A DNA stretch of 64,000 nt. Source: Streptomyces sp. DT2A-34 (GTDB lineage: Bacteria; Actinomycetota; Actinomycetes; Streptomycetales; Streptomycetaceae). Shown here in pieces: positions 43,334 to 52,530 of the stretch (positions within the stretch are counted from its first letter, which is position 1; every line of letters starts with the position of its first letter). The notes beneath the pieces are model-generated. The model was given only the letters and a program-made list of their open reading frames with translations, did not search any database and was not told where the DNA came from. The position numbers and the translations under genes are program-made. The stretch lies in the NCBI RefSeq assembly GCF_030499515.1, contig NZ_JASTWJ010000001.1, positions 8,288,001 through 8,352,000 on the forward strand, given 5' to 3'.

Positions 43334-45846
43334 TGCGGGTCCCGCTTTCTTGGCTGCGGGAGTACGTCGACCTGCCGGCGACCGAAACCGGCCGTGACGT
43401 CCAGGCCAAGCTCATTTCGGCCGGTCTCGAGGTCGAGAGCGTCGAGCACCTCGGCGCCGACCTCAAGGGCCCGCTCGTCGTCGGCCAGGTGCTGACCATC
43501 GAGGAGCTGACCGAGTTCAAGAAGCCGATCCGCTTCTGCACCGTCGACGTCGGCCAGGCCAACGGCACCGGCGAGCCCCAGGAACTCATCTGCGGCGCCC
43601 GCAACTTCCAGGTCGGCGACAAGGTCGTGGTCGTCCTCCCCGGCGCCGTGCTGCCCGGCGGCTTCGCGATCGCCGCGCGCAAGACCTACGGCCGCGTCTC
43701 GCACGGCATGATCTGCTCCACCAGCGAGCTGGGCATGGGCGACGACGGCACCCACGGCATCATCGTGCTGCCGCCCGAGACCGAGGTCGGCAAGGACGCC
43801 ATCGAGCTCCTGGAGCTGGTCGACGAGGTCCTGGACATCGCCGTCACCGCCAACCGCGGCGACTGCCTGTCCATCCGCGGCGTCGCCCGCGAGACCGCCA
43901 TCGCCTACGGCCTCCCCCTGCGCGACCCGGCCCTGCTCGACGTCCCCGGCCCGAACGCCTTCGGCTACCCGGTCCAGGTCTCCGACCCGCTCGGCTGCGA
44001 CCGCTTCACCGCCCGCACGGTGACCGGCCTCAGCTCCGAGGCGCGCTCCCCGATCTGGCTGCAGCGCCGTCTGCAGAAGGTCGGCATGCGCCCGATCTCG
44101 CTCGCCGTCGACGTCACGAACTACGTGATGATGGAGCTCGGCCAGCCGCTGCACGCCTACGACCGCAACCTGGTCCAGGGCACGATCGGCGTACGCCGTG
44201 CGGCCGAGGGCGAGAAGCTCGTCACCCTCGACGGCGTCGAGCGCAAGCTGCACGCCGAGGACCTGGTCATCACCGACGAGCGCGGCCCCATCGGCCTCGC
44301 GGGCGTCATGGGCGGCGCCAACACGGAGATCGCCGACCACGACGACGTGGAGAACGCGACCACCGACGTCGTCATCGAGGCCGCCCACTTCGACCAGGTC
44401 GCCATCGCCCGTACGGCCCGCCGCCACAAGCTCTCGTCGGAGGCGTCCCGCCGCTTCGAGCGCGGCGTCGACCCGGCGGCCGCCGCCGCGGCGGCGCAGC
44501 GGACGGTGGATCTGCTGGTGCTGCTGGCGGGCGGCACGGCGGAGGCGGGCGTCACCGAGGTCGTCACGCCGTCCGGGCCGCACACCATCACCACCCCGGC
44601 CGACCACCCGGACAAGGTGGCGGGCGTCGTGTACGGCCGCGAGACCGTCGTACGGCGACTCCAGGAGATCGGCTGCGACGTGTACGGGCAGGACGAGCTG
44701 ATCGTCACCGTGCCGTCCTGGCGGCCCGACCTCCTTGAGCCGAACGACCTGGCCGAAGAGGTCATCCGCCTGGAGGGCTACGAGAACCTGCCCTCCACGC
44801 TGCCCAAGCCGCCGTCCGGCCGTGGCCTGACCCACCGCCAGCGGCTGCACCGCCGGGTCGGCCGCGCGCTGGCCGGTGCGGGCTATGTCGAGGCGCCGAA
44901 CTACCCCTTCGTCAGCGAGCAGGTCTTCGACCAGCTCGGCCTGGCGGCCGACGACCCGGCCCGCCGCGTCGTCAAGCTGGTCAACCCGCTCAACGACGAG
45001 GAGCCCGCGCTGCGTACGTCGCTGCTGCCGGGGCTGCTCGGTGCGCTGCGGCGCAACGACGGGCGCGGCTCGCACGACCTGGCGCTGTTCGAGACGGGCC
45101 TGGTCTTCCAGCCGCGTGAGGAGCAGCGCGTCGCCGGGCATCTGCCGGTCGACCGTCGCCCGACCGACGAGGAGATCGCCGCGCTGAACGCCGTGCTGCC
45201 CGAGCAGCCGCGGCACGTGGCCGCCGTTCTCGCCGGTGCCCGTGAGCAGGCCGGCTGGTGGGGCGGTGGCCGTCCGGCCGGGTGGGCGGACGCGGTCGAG
45301 GCGGCGCGTGTCGTGGCGCGGGAAGCCGGGGCCGAGCTGATCGTGCGGGCCGGACAGTACGGGCCGTGGCACCCGGGGCGGTGCGCTGCGCTGGCGATCA
45401 CCGTGGAGGGCGCCGAGCGGGTCATCGGGCACGCCGGTGAGCTGCACCCGAGGGTGCTCAAGGCGCTCGGTCTGCCTGCGCGCACCTGTGCGATGGAGCT
45501 GGACCTGGACGCGCTGGAGCAGGTCGGCGACGGTACGCCTCAGGCGCCGAGCATCTCCACGTTCCCCGTCGCCACGCAGGATGTCGCCCTCGTGGTGGAC
45601 AAGCCGGTGCCGGCCGCGGAGGTCGAGGCCGCGCTTCGTGACGGGGCGGGTGAACTCCTTGAGGCGATCCGGCTGTTCGACGTGTACGTGAATGATGAGC
45701 AGCTCGGTGACGGGAAGAAGTCGCTCGCGTATGCGTTGCGCTTCCGTGCGGGTGACCGGACGCTGACCGTTGATGAGGCTTCGGCGGCTCGGGATGCTGC
45801 GGTTGCCCTCGCGGGCGAGCGTACGGGAGCTGTTCTGAGGGGCTAG
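43333..45846 (+). CDS. pheT: Phenylalanyl-tRNA synthetase beta subunit
   Basis: 837 residues. B1 domain [15 protein letters not shown], tRNA-binding (EMAP-like) domain around residues 40-150 ([27 protein letters not shown]), B3/B4 editing region ([55 protein letters not shown]), B5, core domain and a C-terminal ferredoxin-like anticodon-binding domain ([33 protein letters not shown]). It is followed at 9 bp by a repeat element that can act as its terminator. Confidence 0.97.
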
Positions 45847-45855
45847 TTCGCCCAA

Positions 45856-45950
45856 GGGGCGGGGGACTGCGGTTGTTTGGCGGCTGCGGGTTGTTCGTGG
45901 TTGCTCGCGCCCACGCGGCGGAGCCGCATATCGACACAGTCCCGCGCCCC
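45856..45950. repeat. Dispersed Streptomyces intergenic repeat after pheT
   Basis: Arms GGGGCGGGGGACTG and CAGTCCCGCGCCCC (one mismatch) enclose GGCGGCTGCGGGTTGTTCGTGG and the core GCGGCGGAGCCGCATATCGA. I recall the core as very common in Streptomyces intergenic regions. Probably forms a cruciform or mRNA hairpin that ends the pheST transcript. Confidence 0.75.
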
Positions 45951-46096
45951 TGGAGGGGCGCGTTGTAGTCACCTCACTCAATAGGGTGACTTCTCTGGGT
46001 GATCTGGTACTTCCGGGGCATCTCTCGACAGAATCGGACCGGCCTTTCGGGGTCGGTCCGTTCTGCGTTGTCAGGGCCTATTGGGGGGCCATCGGC

Positions 46097-47158
46097 ATGT
46101 TCCGCATCAAGGGTCGGGTTCCCCGGAAGGTGCTCGCGTGGGGGCTGCCCACCGCCTGGGGTGCCATGGCGATCACGTACAAGCTGACCTGTCCGCTCGC
46201 CCAGGAGGCCGGCCTCGGCGCCCGGCTCGTCACCAGCGCCGTCTTCTTCGCCGTGGGGACTGGTCTGATCCTGCACGTCAGACAAGCCCTGCTGCGTGAG
46301 CTGCGGCAGGTCCGCGAGGTCGCCGGTGCCGCGCAGAGCGCGCTGCTGCGGCCGCTGCCCGCGCGCATCGACGGGCTGAACGTCGCCGCCGCCCAGCTCT
46401 CCGCGGATCGCAGTGCCTGTGTCGGCGGTGACCTGTACGAGGTCATCGCCACCGAGCACGGCGTACGGGCGGTGATGGGCGACGTACGCGGCCACGGCAT
46501 CGCCGCCATGGGCACCGTCGCCGCAGTCCTCGGCAGCTTCCGCGAGGCCGTCCACGACGAACCCGACCTGGGCCGGGTGCTGCGCAGGCTGGAGCGGGCC
46601 CTGGGCCGGCACCTGCGGGAGCGGGCCCGTGACGAGCACCCCGCGTCCGGCTTGGAGCCCGACACCCCGGTCGCCGAGGAGTTCGTCACCGTCCTGCTGC
46701 TGGAGATCGGGCGGGACGGCGAGATCACCGCCCTCAACTGCGGTCACCCCTGGCCGTATCTGCTGAGTGGCACCAGCGTCGCGCCCGTCGCCCGAGCCGA
46801 CCCCCTCCCACCCCTGGGCCCGTTCCCCCTCCCGGCCGATCTGGCCCCGCTGCCCTGCGGCTCCCTGCTCCCCGGCGACGCCCTGGTCCTGTACACGGAC
46901 GGTGTCGAGGATGCGAGGGACGCACGAGGCCGGTTCTTTTCCCTGCAGGCGGCCCTCATCGGCGCCGTACGCGACGCCCCGATCACTCCACAGACAATCC
47001 TGCGCACCCTCTTCACGGCGCTGATCCGCCACACGAGAGGAAAGCAGGCAGACGACCTAGCGCTACTGGTCCTACGGAACGATCGAACGAGGCTTGCCTG
47101 CAACCCCCTGGGGGCGCGACCAACCACGACGAACCCGCAGCCGACCAACCACCGTTAG
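46097..47158 (+). CDS. SpoIIE-type PP2C serine/threonine phosphatase, membrane-associated
   Basis: 353 residues from ATG 46097. One or two membrane helices lie near the N-terminus (VLAWGLPTAWGAMAITY, LVTSAVFFAVGTGLILHV), then a PP2C_SIG domain: GLNVAAAQLSADRSACVGGDLYEV, AVMGDVRGHGIAAMGTVAAVLGSFREAV (metal aspartate), EFVTVLLLEIGRDGEITALNCGHPWPYLL, GDALVLYTDGVEDARD, KQADDLALLVLR. Such phosphatases usually act on anti-anti-sigma factors; none is encoded here. The final 20 residues (from CNPLGARPTTTNPQ) come from a dispersed repeat and are probably not functional. Confidence 0.88.
   Translation: MFRIKGRVPRKVLAWGLPTAWGAMAITYKLTCPLAQEAGLGARLVTSAVFFAVGTGLILHVRQALLRELRQVREVAGAAQSALLRPLPARIDGLNVAAAQLSADRSACVGGDLYEVIATEHGVRAVMGDVRGHGIAAMGTVAAVLGSFREAVHDEPDLGRVLRRLERALGRHLRERARDEHPASGLEPDTPVAEEFVTVLLLEIGRDGEITALNCGHPWPYLLSGTSVAPVARADPLPPLGPFPLPADLAPLPCGSLLPGDALVLYTDGVEDARDARGRFFSLQAALIGAVRDAPITPQTILRTLFTALIRHTRGKQADDLALLVLRNDRTRLACNPLGARPTTTNPQPTNHR
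47100..47158. repeat. Partial dispersed repeat overlapping a gene end
   Basis: GGGCGCGACCAACCACGACG then AACCCGCAGCCGACCAACCACCG resembles, in inverted orientation, the inner part of 45856-45950. It supplies the stop codon and last codons of the phosphatase gene. Confidence 0.65.
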
Positions 47159-47380
47159 TGCAACGGCCTTTGGTCGCCCGCCGTAGCCAGCGCGGCGCCG
47201 CCGTCGCCATCCGCCCAGCCACGGAGTGTCGGGCAGGCAGCTGGGCGGACGGCGCGGATGCGGGCCGCCGCATTGTGCGAGGGGGAGCCGCGGCCCGGCC
47301 GGCCTCTTGCGAGGCATTTCAGTCAACCCGCTGGGAACTCTCCGCAACAGCGCGCGCACGCTGCGGATTCGCGCACTCCG

Positions 47381-47397
47381 TTCACACCCCGTGTGAA
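47381..47397. promoter_or_regulatory. Palindrome TTCACAC-CCC-GTGTGAA before the NsdA-like gene
   Basis: Perfect 7-bp arms, 46 bp upstream of the start codon. A -10-like TACTCT lies at 47409-47414, so a bound protein would cover the promoter. A related site, TTCACAC-ACC-GTGTGCG on the minus strand, is at 49807-49823. Confidence 0.55.
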
Positions 47398-47442
47398 GCG
47401 GTTCGCACTACTCTGTCGGCACCGAGCCACCGGGGGGCCTCT

Positions 47443-48783
47443 ATGCAGCCCAATACTCTGCTCGACGCGATCCTGGACGAGGCCGGGGTCTCGCACGCGG
47501 GGCTGGCCGCACACGTGAACCAGGCGGGGAGGGCGCGCGGGCTCGCGCTCAGATACGAACACACCGCCGTGGCGCGGTGGTTGAAGGGGCAGCGGCCGCG
47601 CGGTCAGGTGCCCGACCTGATCTGCGAGGTGCTCGCCGCTCGGCTGCACCGTACGGTCACGCTCGACGACATCGGACTCGGCGTGCCCGGCGACCCGTCG
47701 GTCACGCACACCACCTCGCTGTCCGGCTTCGTGGAGCGGGCGACCGCGCTGTGGCGCTGCGACGAGCAGCAGCGGCCCCACATCCTGGGCGCGCCCGCGG
47801 TCACGGGCACCCCTGCCGTCATGCCGGTGTGGGAGTGGGAGAACCCGCCCGAGGACGTGGACGTGTCGCGCGGCGGCCGGCACCGGGTCACCCCTGCCGA
47901 CATCGAGATGCTGCGTGCCGCGCGCGCCCACTACGAGCAGATGTACCGGAAGGCCGGCGGGATAGCGACCCGTACCCGGATCGTCGGTTTCCTCAACGCC
48001 GAGGCGGCGCCGCTGCTGCGCGGCAGCTACACCGATGCCACGGGACGTCAACTGCACCGGGCCACGGGCGGGTTGGTGGCCGTCGCCGGGATCTGCGCGT
48101 ACGACTCCGACGCGCACGGACTCGCCCAGCGGTACTTCCATCAGGCGCTGCGGCTCGCGAAGGCGAGCGGGGACCGGGGGCTGGGCGCATATGTGATCGC
48201 GCTGCTGGTCAACCAGGCGCTGTTCATGCGGGAGTTCCGGCAGGCCGTCGCCTTCGCGGAGGCCGCACTGCGGGCCGCCGGCAAGCACATCACCCCGGCG
48301 CTCGCCTCCGACCTGTACGCGATGCAGGCGAAGGCGTACGCCCACCTCGGCGACGGCACGAGCGCCCTGTCCTGCATCCGGCGTGCCGAGCAGGCCGCCG
48401 AACGCATCCGTCGCGGATACGAACCCGACGAGACGGGCTATGTCCAGCCCGGACTCGTCAACGTCCAGGTGGCGGAGGCGCTGCTCAGCCTCGGGGAGCT
48501 GGCGGCCGCCGGGGAGCACGCCGCGGCAGCCGTCGACAATCCCGCCCACGACCGCGGCCGGGTGCACCGGTTGGCCATGCTCAGCACGATCGAGCTGCGC
48601 AAGGGCAACGCCGACAAGGCGGTGGCCACGGCGGTGCAGATGGCCGAGCAGGCCCGCGGAATGGAGTCCCAGCGCCTGCGCGACAGACTCCGGGTGGTAC
48701 GCGAACACCTGGTGCGCAGCGGCTGTGCGGGCACGGCCGAGGCCGCCGAACTCATCGACGGGGCGCTGCGCGTACCGCTTTAG
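47443..48783 (+). CDS. HTH/TPR regulator, NsdA-like
   Basis: 446 residues from ATG 47443 (GGGGGG upstream). The N-terminal part LLDAILDEAGVSHAGLAAHVNQAGRARGLALRYEHTAVARWLKGQRPRGQVPDLICEVLAARLHR resembles the putative DNA-binding region of NsdA-type Streptomyces regulators. The rest is alpha-helical repeat with TPR-like blocks (GLAQRYFHQALRLAKASGDRGLGAYVIALLVNQALFMREFRQAVAFAEAALRAAG, DLYAMQAKAYAHLGDGTSALSCIRRAEQAA). Relatives negatively affect sporulation and antibiotic synthesis. The upstream palindrome suggests autoregulation. The DNA target is unknown. Confidence 0.75.
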   Translation: MQPNTLLDAILDEAGVSHAGLAAHVNQAGRARGLALRYEHTAVARWLKGQRPRGQVPDLICEVLAARLHRTVTLDDIGLGVPGDPSVTHTTSLSGFVERATALWRCDEQQRPHILGAPAVTGTPAVMPVWEWENPPEDVDVSRGGRHRVTPADIEMLRAARAHYEQMYRKAGGIATRTRIVGFLNAEAAPLLRGSYTDATGRQLHRATGGLVAVAGICAYDSDAHGLAQRYFHQALRLAKASGDRGLGAYVIALLVNQALFMREFRQAVAFAEAALRAAGKHITPALASDLYAMQAKAYAHLGDGTSALSCIRRAEQAAERIRRGYEPDETGYVQPGLVNVQVAEALLSLGELAAAGEHAAAAVDNPAHDRGRVHRLAMLSTIELRKGNADKAVATAVQMAEQARGMESQRLRDRLRVVREHLVRSGCAGTAEAAELIDGALRVPL

Positions 48784-48869
48784 GCCGGTGCAGGCTGGTA
48801 CTCGTACACAGACACCTTCATAGTCCCTGCTGCGATATTGCCACTTACTCGACGGAAGGTGGCAGAACC

Positions 48870-49415
48870 GTGCAGTGGACGAAACAGAACGAACAAACTG
48901 TGTATGAAAACCGCTGGTTCACCGTCAACCTGGCAGACGTGGAGCTGCCGGACGGGCGGCACCTGGACCACTTCCTCATACGGCTGCGGCCGGTCGCCGT
49001 GGCCACGGTGGTCAACGAGGCCAACGAGGTCCTCCTCCTGTGGCGCCACCGTTTCATCACCGACAGCTGGGGGTGGGAACTCGCGGCGGGCGTCGTCGAG
49101 GACGGCGAGGACATCGTCCGCGCGGCCGCCAGGGAACTCGAGGAGGAGACCGGCTGGCGGCCGGGACCCCTGCACCACCTCATGAGCGTGGAGCCCTCCA
49201 ACGGGCTCACCGACGCCCGGCACCACATCTACTGGGCCGACGAGGGCGAGTACGTCGGGCACCCCGTGGACGACTTCGAGTCGGACCGCCGGGAATGGGT
49301 CCCGCTCAAGCTCGTCCCCGACATGGTCGCCCGTGGGGAGGTCCCGGCCGCCAACATGGCGGCCGCGTTACTGCTGCTGCACCATCTCCGGCTCGGACAG
49401 GACGTCCTGCCCTGA
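48870..49415 (+). CDS. Nudix hydrolase (ADP-ribose pyrophosphatase-like)
   Basis: 181 residues from GTG 48870 (GGAAGGTGG upstream). The Nudix box GVVEDGEDIVRAAARELEEETGW (residues about 70-92) has all the key glutamates. The lead-in VENRWFTVNLADVELPDGRHLDHFLIRLRP resembles ADP-sugar pyrophosphatases. It splits nucleoside diphosphates linked to another moiety; the preferred substrate is not known. Follows the NsdA-like gene by 86 bp. Confidence 0.9.
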   Translation: MQWTKQNEQTVYENRWFTVNLADVELPDGRHLDHFLIRLRPVAVATVVNEANEVLLLWRHRFITDSWGWELAAGVVEDGEDIVRAAARELEEETGWRPGPLHHLMSVEPSNGLTDARHHIYWADEGEYVGHPVDDFESDRREWVPLKLVPDMVARGEVPAANMAAALLLLHHLRLGQDVLP

Positions 49416-49438
49416 CGTGACGGCCCGGCTCTGCGGAT

Positions 49439-49696
49439 CTAACGCCCGACGACCTGCCAGATCGCCACGACGAGAGCACCCACGGCGGTGAGGGCGGCGA
49501 CCGCGGGCAGCGGCCAGCGCGTGTGTTCCAGTGTGTGGATCCGGGTGTTCAACTCGTCGATCTCCTTGGCGGTCTCCTCGGTGCGGTGCGTGAGCAGAGC
49601 CAGCCCGCCCTCCACGCGGGCGTAGGCGACGTCGAGGCGACGTCGTAACTCTGCGAGTTCTCCTTGGACGACGGGATGCTCGGGATCGGCGGTCAC
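49439..49696 (-). CDS. Small membrane-anchored coiled-coil protein
   Basis: 85 residues from GTG 49696, which has AAAGGAG 7 nt upstream; the ATG at 49720 is weaker. Helical, charged region VVQGELAELRRRLDVAYARVEGGLALLTHRTEETAKEIDELNTRIHTLEHTRWP, then one C-terminal membrane helix AVAALTAVGALVVAIWQVVG. Tail-anchored topology. Function unknown. A TTCACAC-type palindrome lies about 110 bp upstream. Confidence 0.75.
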   Translation of the reverse strand: MTADPEHPVVQGELAELRRRLDVAYARVEGGLALLTHRTEETAKEIDELNTRIHTLEHTRWPLPAVAALTAVGALVVAIWQVVGR

Positions 49697-49806
49697 GTGT
49701 CCGCTCCTTTCCGTAGTCATCTTCAATCCCTGGCATGCGCAGGGAAAGTGAACTCGCCTGGTGGGCCCGTGGGGAGAGTGTGCGAGGGGCATATGCGAGC
49801 CCGGAG

Positions 49807-49823
49807 CGCACACGGTGTGTGAA
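49807..49823 (-). promoter_or_regulatory. TTCACAC-ACC-GTGTGCG palindrome upstream of the small membrane protein
   Basis: On the minus strand it matches the 47381-47397 palindrome at 14 of 17 positions. It may be a second site for the NsdA-like regulator. Confidence 0.4.
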
Positions 49824-49829
49824 TGGCGC

Positions 49830-49858
49830 GGGCCCGGCACCTTCTCGGTGCCGGGCCC
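49830..49858 (-). terminator. Terminator after 3-hydroxybutyryl-CoA dehydrogenase
   Basis: Perfect 12-bp stem GGGCCCGGCACC / GGTGCCGGGCCC with a 5-nt loop, 31 bp after the stop codon. Confidence 0.75.
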
Positions 49859-49889
49859 GTGTACTTGGCCGGAATCTGACGGTCTGTAA

Positions 49890-50762
49890 TCAGCCGTAGG
49901 TGTAGAAGCCCGAGCCGGTCTTACGGCCGAGCCGGCCCGCGTCGACCATGCGCTGCAGCAGCGGGGGAGCGGCGTACAGCGGCTCCTTGAACTCGTCGTA
50001 CATGCTCTGCGCCACGGAGGCGACCGTGTCCAGGCCGATCAGGTCGGACAGCTTCAGCGGGCCCATCGGGTGGGCGCAGCCGAGTTCCATGCCGTTGTCG
50101 ATGTCCTCGCGGCTGGCGATGCCCGTCTCGAACATCCGGATCGCGGAGAGGAGGTAGGGGATCAGCAGCGCGTTCACCACGAAGCCGGAGCGGTCCTGGG
50201 CGCGGATGGCGTGCTTGCCGAGCAGCTTCTCGGCGAACTGCTGGGCACGGGCCAGCGTGCCCTCGGAGGTGGTGAGCGCCGGGATCAGCTCGACGAGCTT
50301 CTGCACCGGGGCCGGGTTGAAGAAGTGGATGCCGACGACCTGGTCGGGGCGCGAGGTGGCGACCGCCAGCCTCACCAGCGGGATCGAGGAGGTGTTGGAG
50401 GCCAGGATCGCGTCCGGCCGGGTCACGACCTGGTCGAGCACCTGGAAGATCTCGGTCTTCACCTGCTCGTTCTCGACGACGGCCTCGATCACCAGGTCAC
50501 GGTCGGCGAACTCGCCGAGGTCCGTGGTGAAGGACAGCCGTGCCTGCGTGGCGTCCCGCTCCTCCTCGCTGATCTTGCCGCGCTCGGCCGCCTTGGACAG
50601 GGAAGTGAACAGCCGGGTACGGCCGATCTCCAGGGCTTCGCCGGTGGTCTCGGCGACCTTCACGTCCAGACCGGAGCGGGCGCACACCTCGGCGATGCCG
50701 GCTCCCATCTGGCCGCAGCCCACCACACCGACGCGTGCAATATCTCCGGAGATGCCGGTCAC
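49890..50762 (-). CDS. 3-hydroxybutyryl-CoA dehydrogenase
   Basis: 290 residues. GTG 50762 with AAGGGG upstream is chosen over a long arginine-rich extension. NAD-binding motif VGVVGCGQMGAGIAEVCARSG, catalytic region LASNTSSIPLVRLAVATSRPDQVVGIHFFNPAPVQKLVELIP, DRSGFVVNALLIPYLLSAIRM and a C-terminal domain with GCAHPMGPLKLSDLIGLDTV. It interconverts acetoacetyl-CoA and 3-hydroxybutyryl-CoA, for fatty-acid or polyhydroxybutyrate metabolism and butyryl-CoA supply. Monocistronic here. Confidence 0.92.
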   Translation of the reverse strand: MTGISGDIARVGVVGCGQMGAGIAEVCARSGLDVKVAETTGEALEIGRTRLFTSLSKAAERGKISEEERDATQARLSFTTDLGEFADRDLVIEAVVENEQVKTEIFQVLDQVVTRPDAILASNTSSIPLVRLAVATSRPDQVVGIHFFNPAPVQKLVELIPALTTSEGTLARAQQFAEKLLGKHAIRAQDRSGFVVNALLIPYLLSAIRMFETGIASREDIDNGMELGCAHPMGPLKLSDLIGLDTVASVAQSMYDEFKEPLYAAPPLLQRMVDAGRLGRKTGSGFYTYG

Positions 50763-50959
50763 ATCGACCCCTTCGCTGGTCCACGACTGCGGCAGGTCCG
50801 CCGTTGTTCGACGCCTGCTCCAAACCTGCACGTTACCTTCGGCGAAACATGATCGATCGTTCGGGTGCCTCATGAAAGGCTGACGCAGGGCGCGATCCGG
50901 AAAGCACGGATCTATCACGGGGTGGGCCCCTGACCACGGCACACGGAGGTACGAAGAAG

Positions 50960-52225
50960 ATGCTGCACCGGAAGCCGCGGATCTCGCGGCGGGCGTTCTC
51001 GGTGACCGCCCTGTCGGCGCTCGTGGCGGGAGGAGGCGCGGTGGCGGCCGGTTCCGCCATGGCGGGCGGAACGACGAAGCCGGCCCGGCCACGGGCGACC
51101 CGCGAGATGCGCGGCATGTGGGTGGCGACCGTGGCGAACCGGGACTGGCCCTCCAAGCAGGGGCTGACCGCCGACGAACAGTGCGCCGAGCTGATCGCTC
51201 ACCTGGACACGGCGGTCGAAAGCCGCCTGAACACGGTCATCCTTCAGGTACGGCCCACGGCCGACGCCCTGTGGCCCTCGCCGTACGAGCCGTGGTCGCA
51301 GGTCCTCACCGGCACTCAGGGCGAGAACCCCGGCTGGGACCCGCTCGGCACGGCCGTGAAGGAGGCCCACGCCCGCGGCCTGCAGTTGCACGCCTGGTTC
51401 AACCCGTACCGCATCGCCAACCACACCGACCCGACCAGGCTGGCCGACTCCCACCCCGCTCGCCGGCACCCCGACTGGGTGGTGACGTACGGCGGCAAGC
51501 TCTACTACAACCCCGGGCTGCCCGAGGTCCGTGAGTTCGTGCAGAAGGCGATGCTCGACGCGGTGGAGAAGTACCGGGTCGACGCGGTCCACTTCGACGA
51601 CTACTTCTACCCGTACCCGGTGGCGGGCCAGACCTTCGACGACAACGACGCCTACGACCGCTACGGCGGCGGCTTCGCGACCCGGGCCGAATGGCGGCGG
51701 GACAACATCGACCAGCTGGTCCAGGAGATGGCGGCCGGCATCAGGAAGATCCGGCCCGCCACGGAGTTCGGCATCAGCCCGTTCGGCGTGTGGCGCAACG
51801 CGGCCACCGACCCCCTCGGCTCCGACTCGCGGGCGGGCGTCCAGACGTACGACGACCTGTACGCGGACACCCGCAAGTGGGTCCGTGAGGGCTGGATCGA
51901 CTACATCTGCCCGCAGCTGTACTGGAACATCGACTTCGCCGCCGCCGACTACGCCAAGCTCGTGCCCTGGTGGGCCGAGGTGGCTCGGGGCAGCCGGACG
52001 AAGCTGTACCTCGGCGAGGCGCTCTACAAGGCCGGTGATCCCGCGCAGCCCGCGGCCTGGCAGGAGCCGGCCGAGCTGTCCCGGCACCTCACCCTGGCCA
52101 AGGAACACGCGGAGGCACGCGGGCACGTCTACTTCGCCGCCAAGGACGTGGCGACGGACCGGATCGGGGCGATGGCACGGGTGGTCGCCGACCACTACGG
52201 GCGGCCGGCGATTCCGCCGCGCTGA
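50960..52225 (+). CDS. Tat-exported glycosyl-hydrolase-like protein (DUF187/GHL10, YddW-like)
   Basis: 421 residues. The Tat signal has the twin-arginine motif SRRAFSV followed by LSALVAGGGAVAAGSAMA. The mature protein matches GHL10: REMRGMWVATVANRDWPSKQGLTADEQ, NTVILQVRPTADALWPSPYEPWS, LHAWFNPYRIANHTDP, HFDDYFYPYP, PFGVWRN, YICPQLYWNID. YngK/YddW proteins are thought to act on cell-wall glycans. GGAGGT lies 9 nt before ATG 50960. Divergent from the dehydrogenase gene. Confidence 0.88.
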   Translation: MLHRKPRISRRAFSVTALSALVAGGGAVAAGSAMAGGTTKPARPRATREMRGMWVATVANRDWPSKQGLTADEQCAELIAHLDTAVESRLNTVILQVRPTADALWPSPYEPWSQVLTGTQGENPGWDPLGTAVKEAHARGLQLHAWFNPYRIANHTDPTRLADSHPARRHPDWVVTYGGKLYYNPGLPEVREFVQKAMLDAVEKYRVDAVHFDDYFYPYPVAGQTFDDNDAYDRYGGGFATRAEWRRDNIDQLVQEMAAGIRKIRPATEFGISPFGVWRNAATDPLGSDSRAGVQTYDDLYADTRKWVREGWIDYICPQLYWNIDFAAADYAKLVPWWAEVARGSRTKLYLGEALYKAGDPAQPAAWQEPAELSRHLTLAKEHAEARGHVYFAAKDVATDRIGAMARVVADHYGRPAIPPR

Positions 52226-52238
52226 TCTGCTCGCCGAG

Positions 52239-52433
52239 TTACTTCATCGTGTCCCTGTGACGGATCTCGGTGTCGGGGCCGGGGGAGCACAGGCCCTCGT
52301 GCCCGTCCTCGAAACGGACGCGGTACGGAGGGTTGCCCTCCTGGCCCAGGACTTCGACGATCTCGCCGACCTTGTCGTGTTGCCCGACCACCCTGCCGTG
52401 CTGGACAAGCTGGTCGCCCACGGTTGCACGCAT
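52239..52433 (-). CDS. DUF1918 protein
   Basis: 64 residues from ATG 52433. MRATVGDQLVQHGRVVGQHDKVGEIVEVLGQEGNPPYRVRFEDGHEGLCSPGPDTEI is a complete DUF1918 (SH3-like barrel) protein, usual length. Common in actinobacteria; function unknown. Convergent with the glycosidase-like gene (13 bp). Confidence 0.9.
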   Translation of the reverse strand: MRATVGDQLVQHGRVVGQHDKVGEIVEVLGQEGNPPYRVRFEDGHEGLCSPGPDTEIRHRDTMK

Positions 52434-52530
52434 CTGTCGGTCCTCCTCACCAGGAGCGGGAGCAGCGGTCCGTGGCCTTGAGTCTACGGCGTGGAGCGGT
52501 GGTTGGAGGTGGGTCGTCCGGGCAGCCCGC

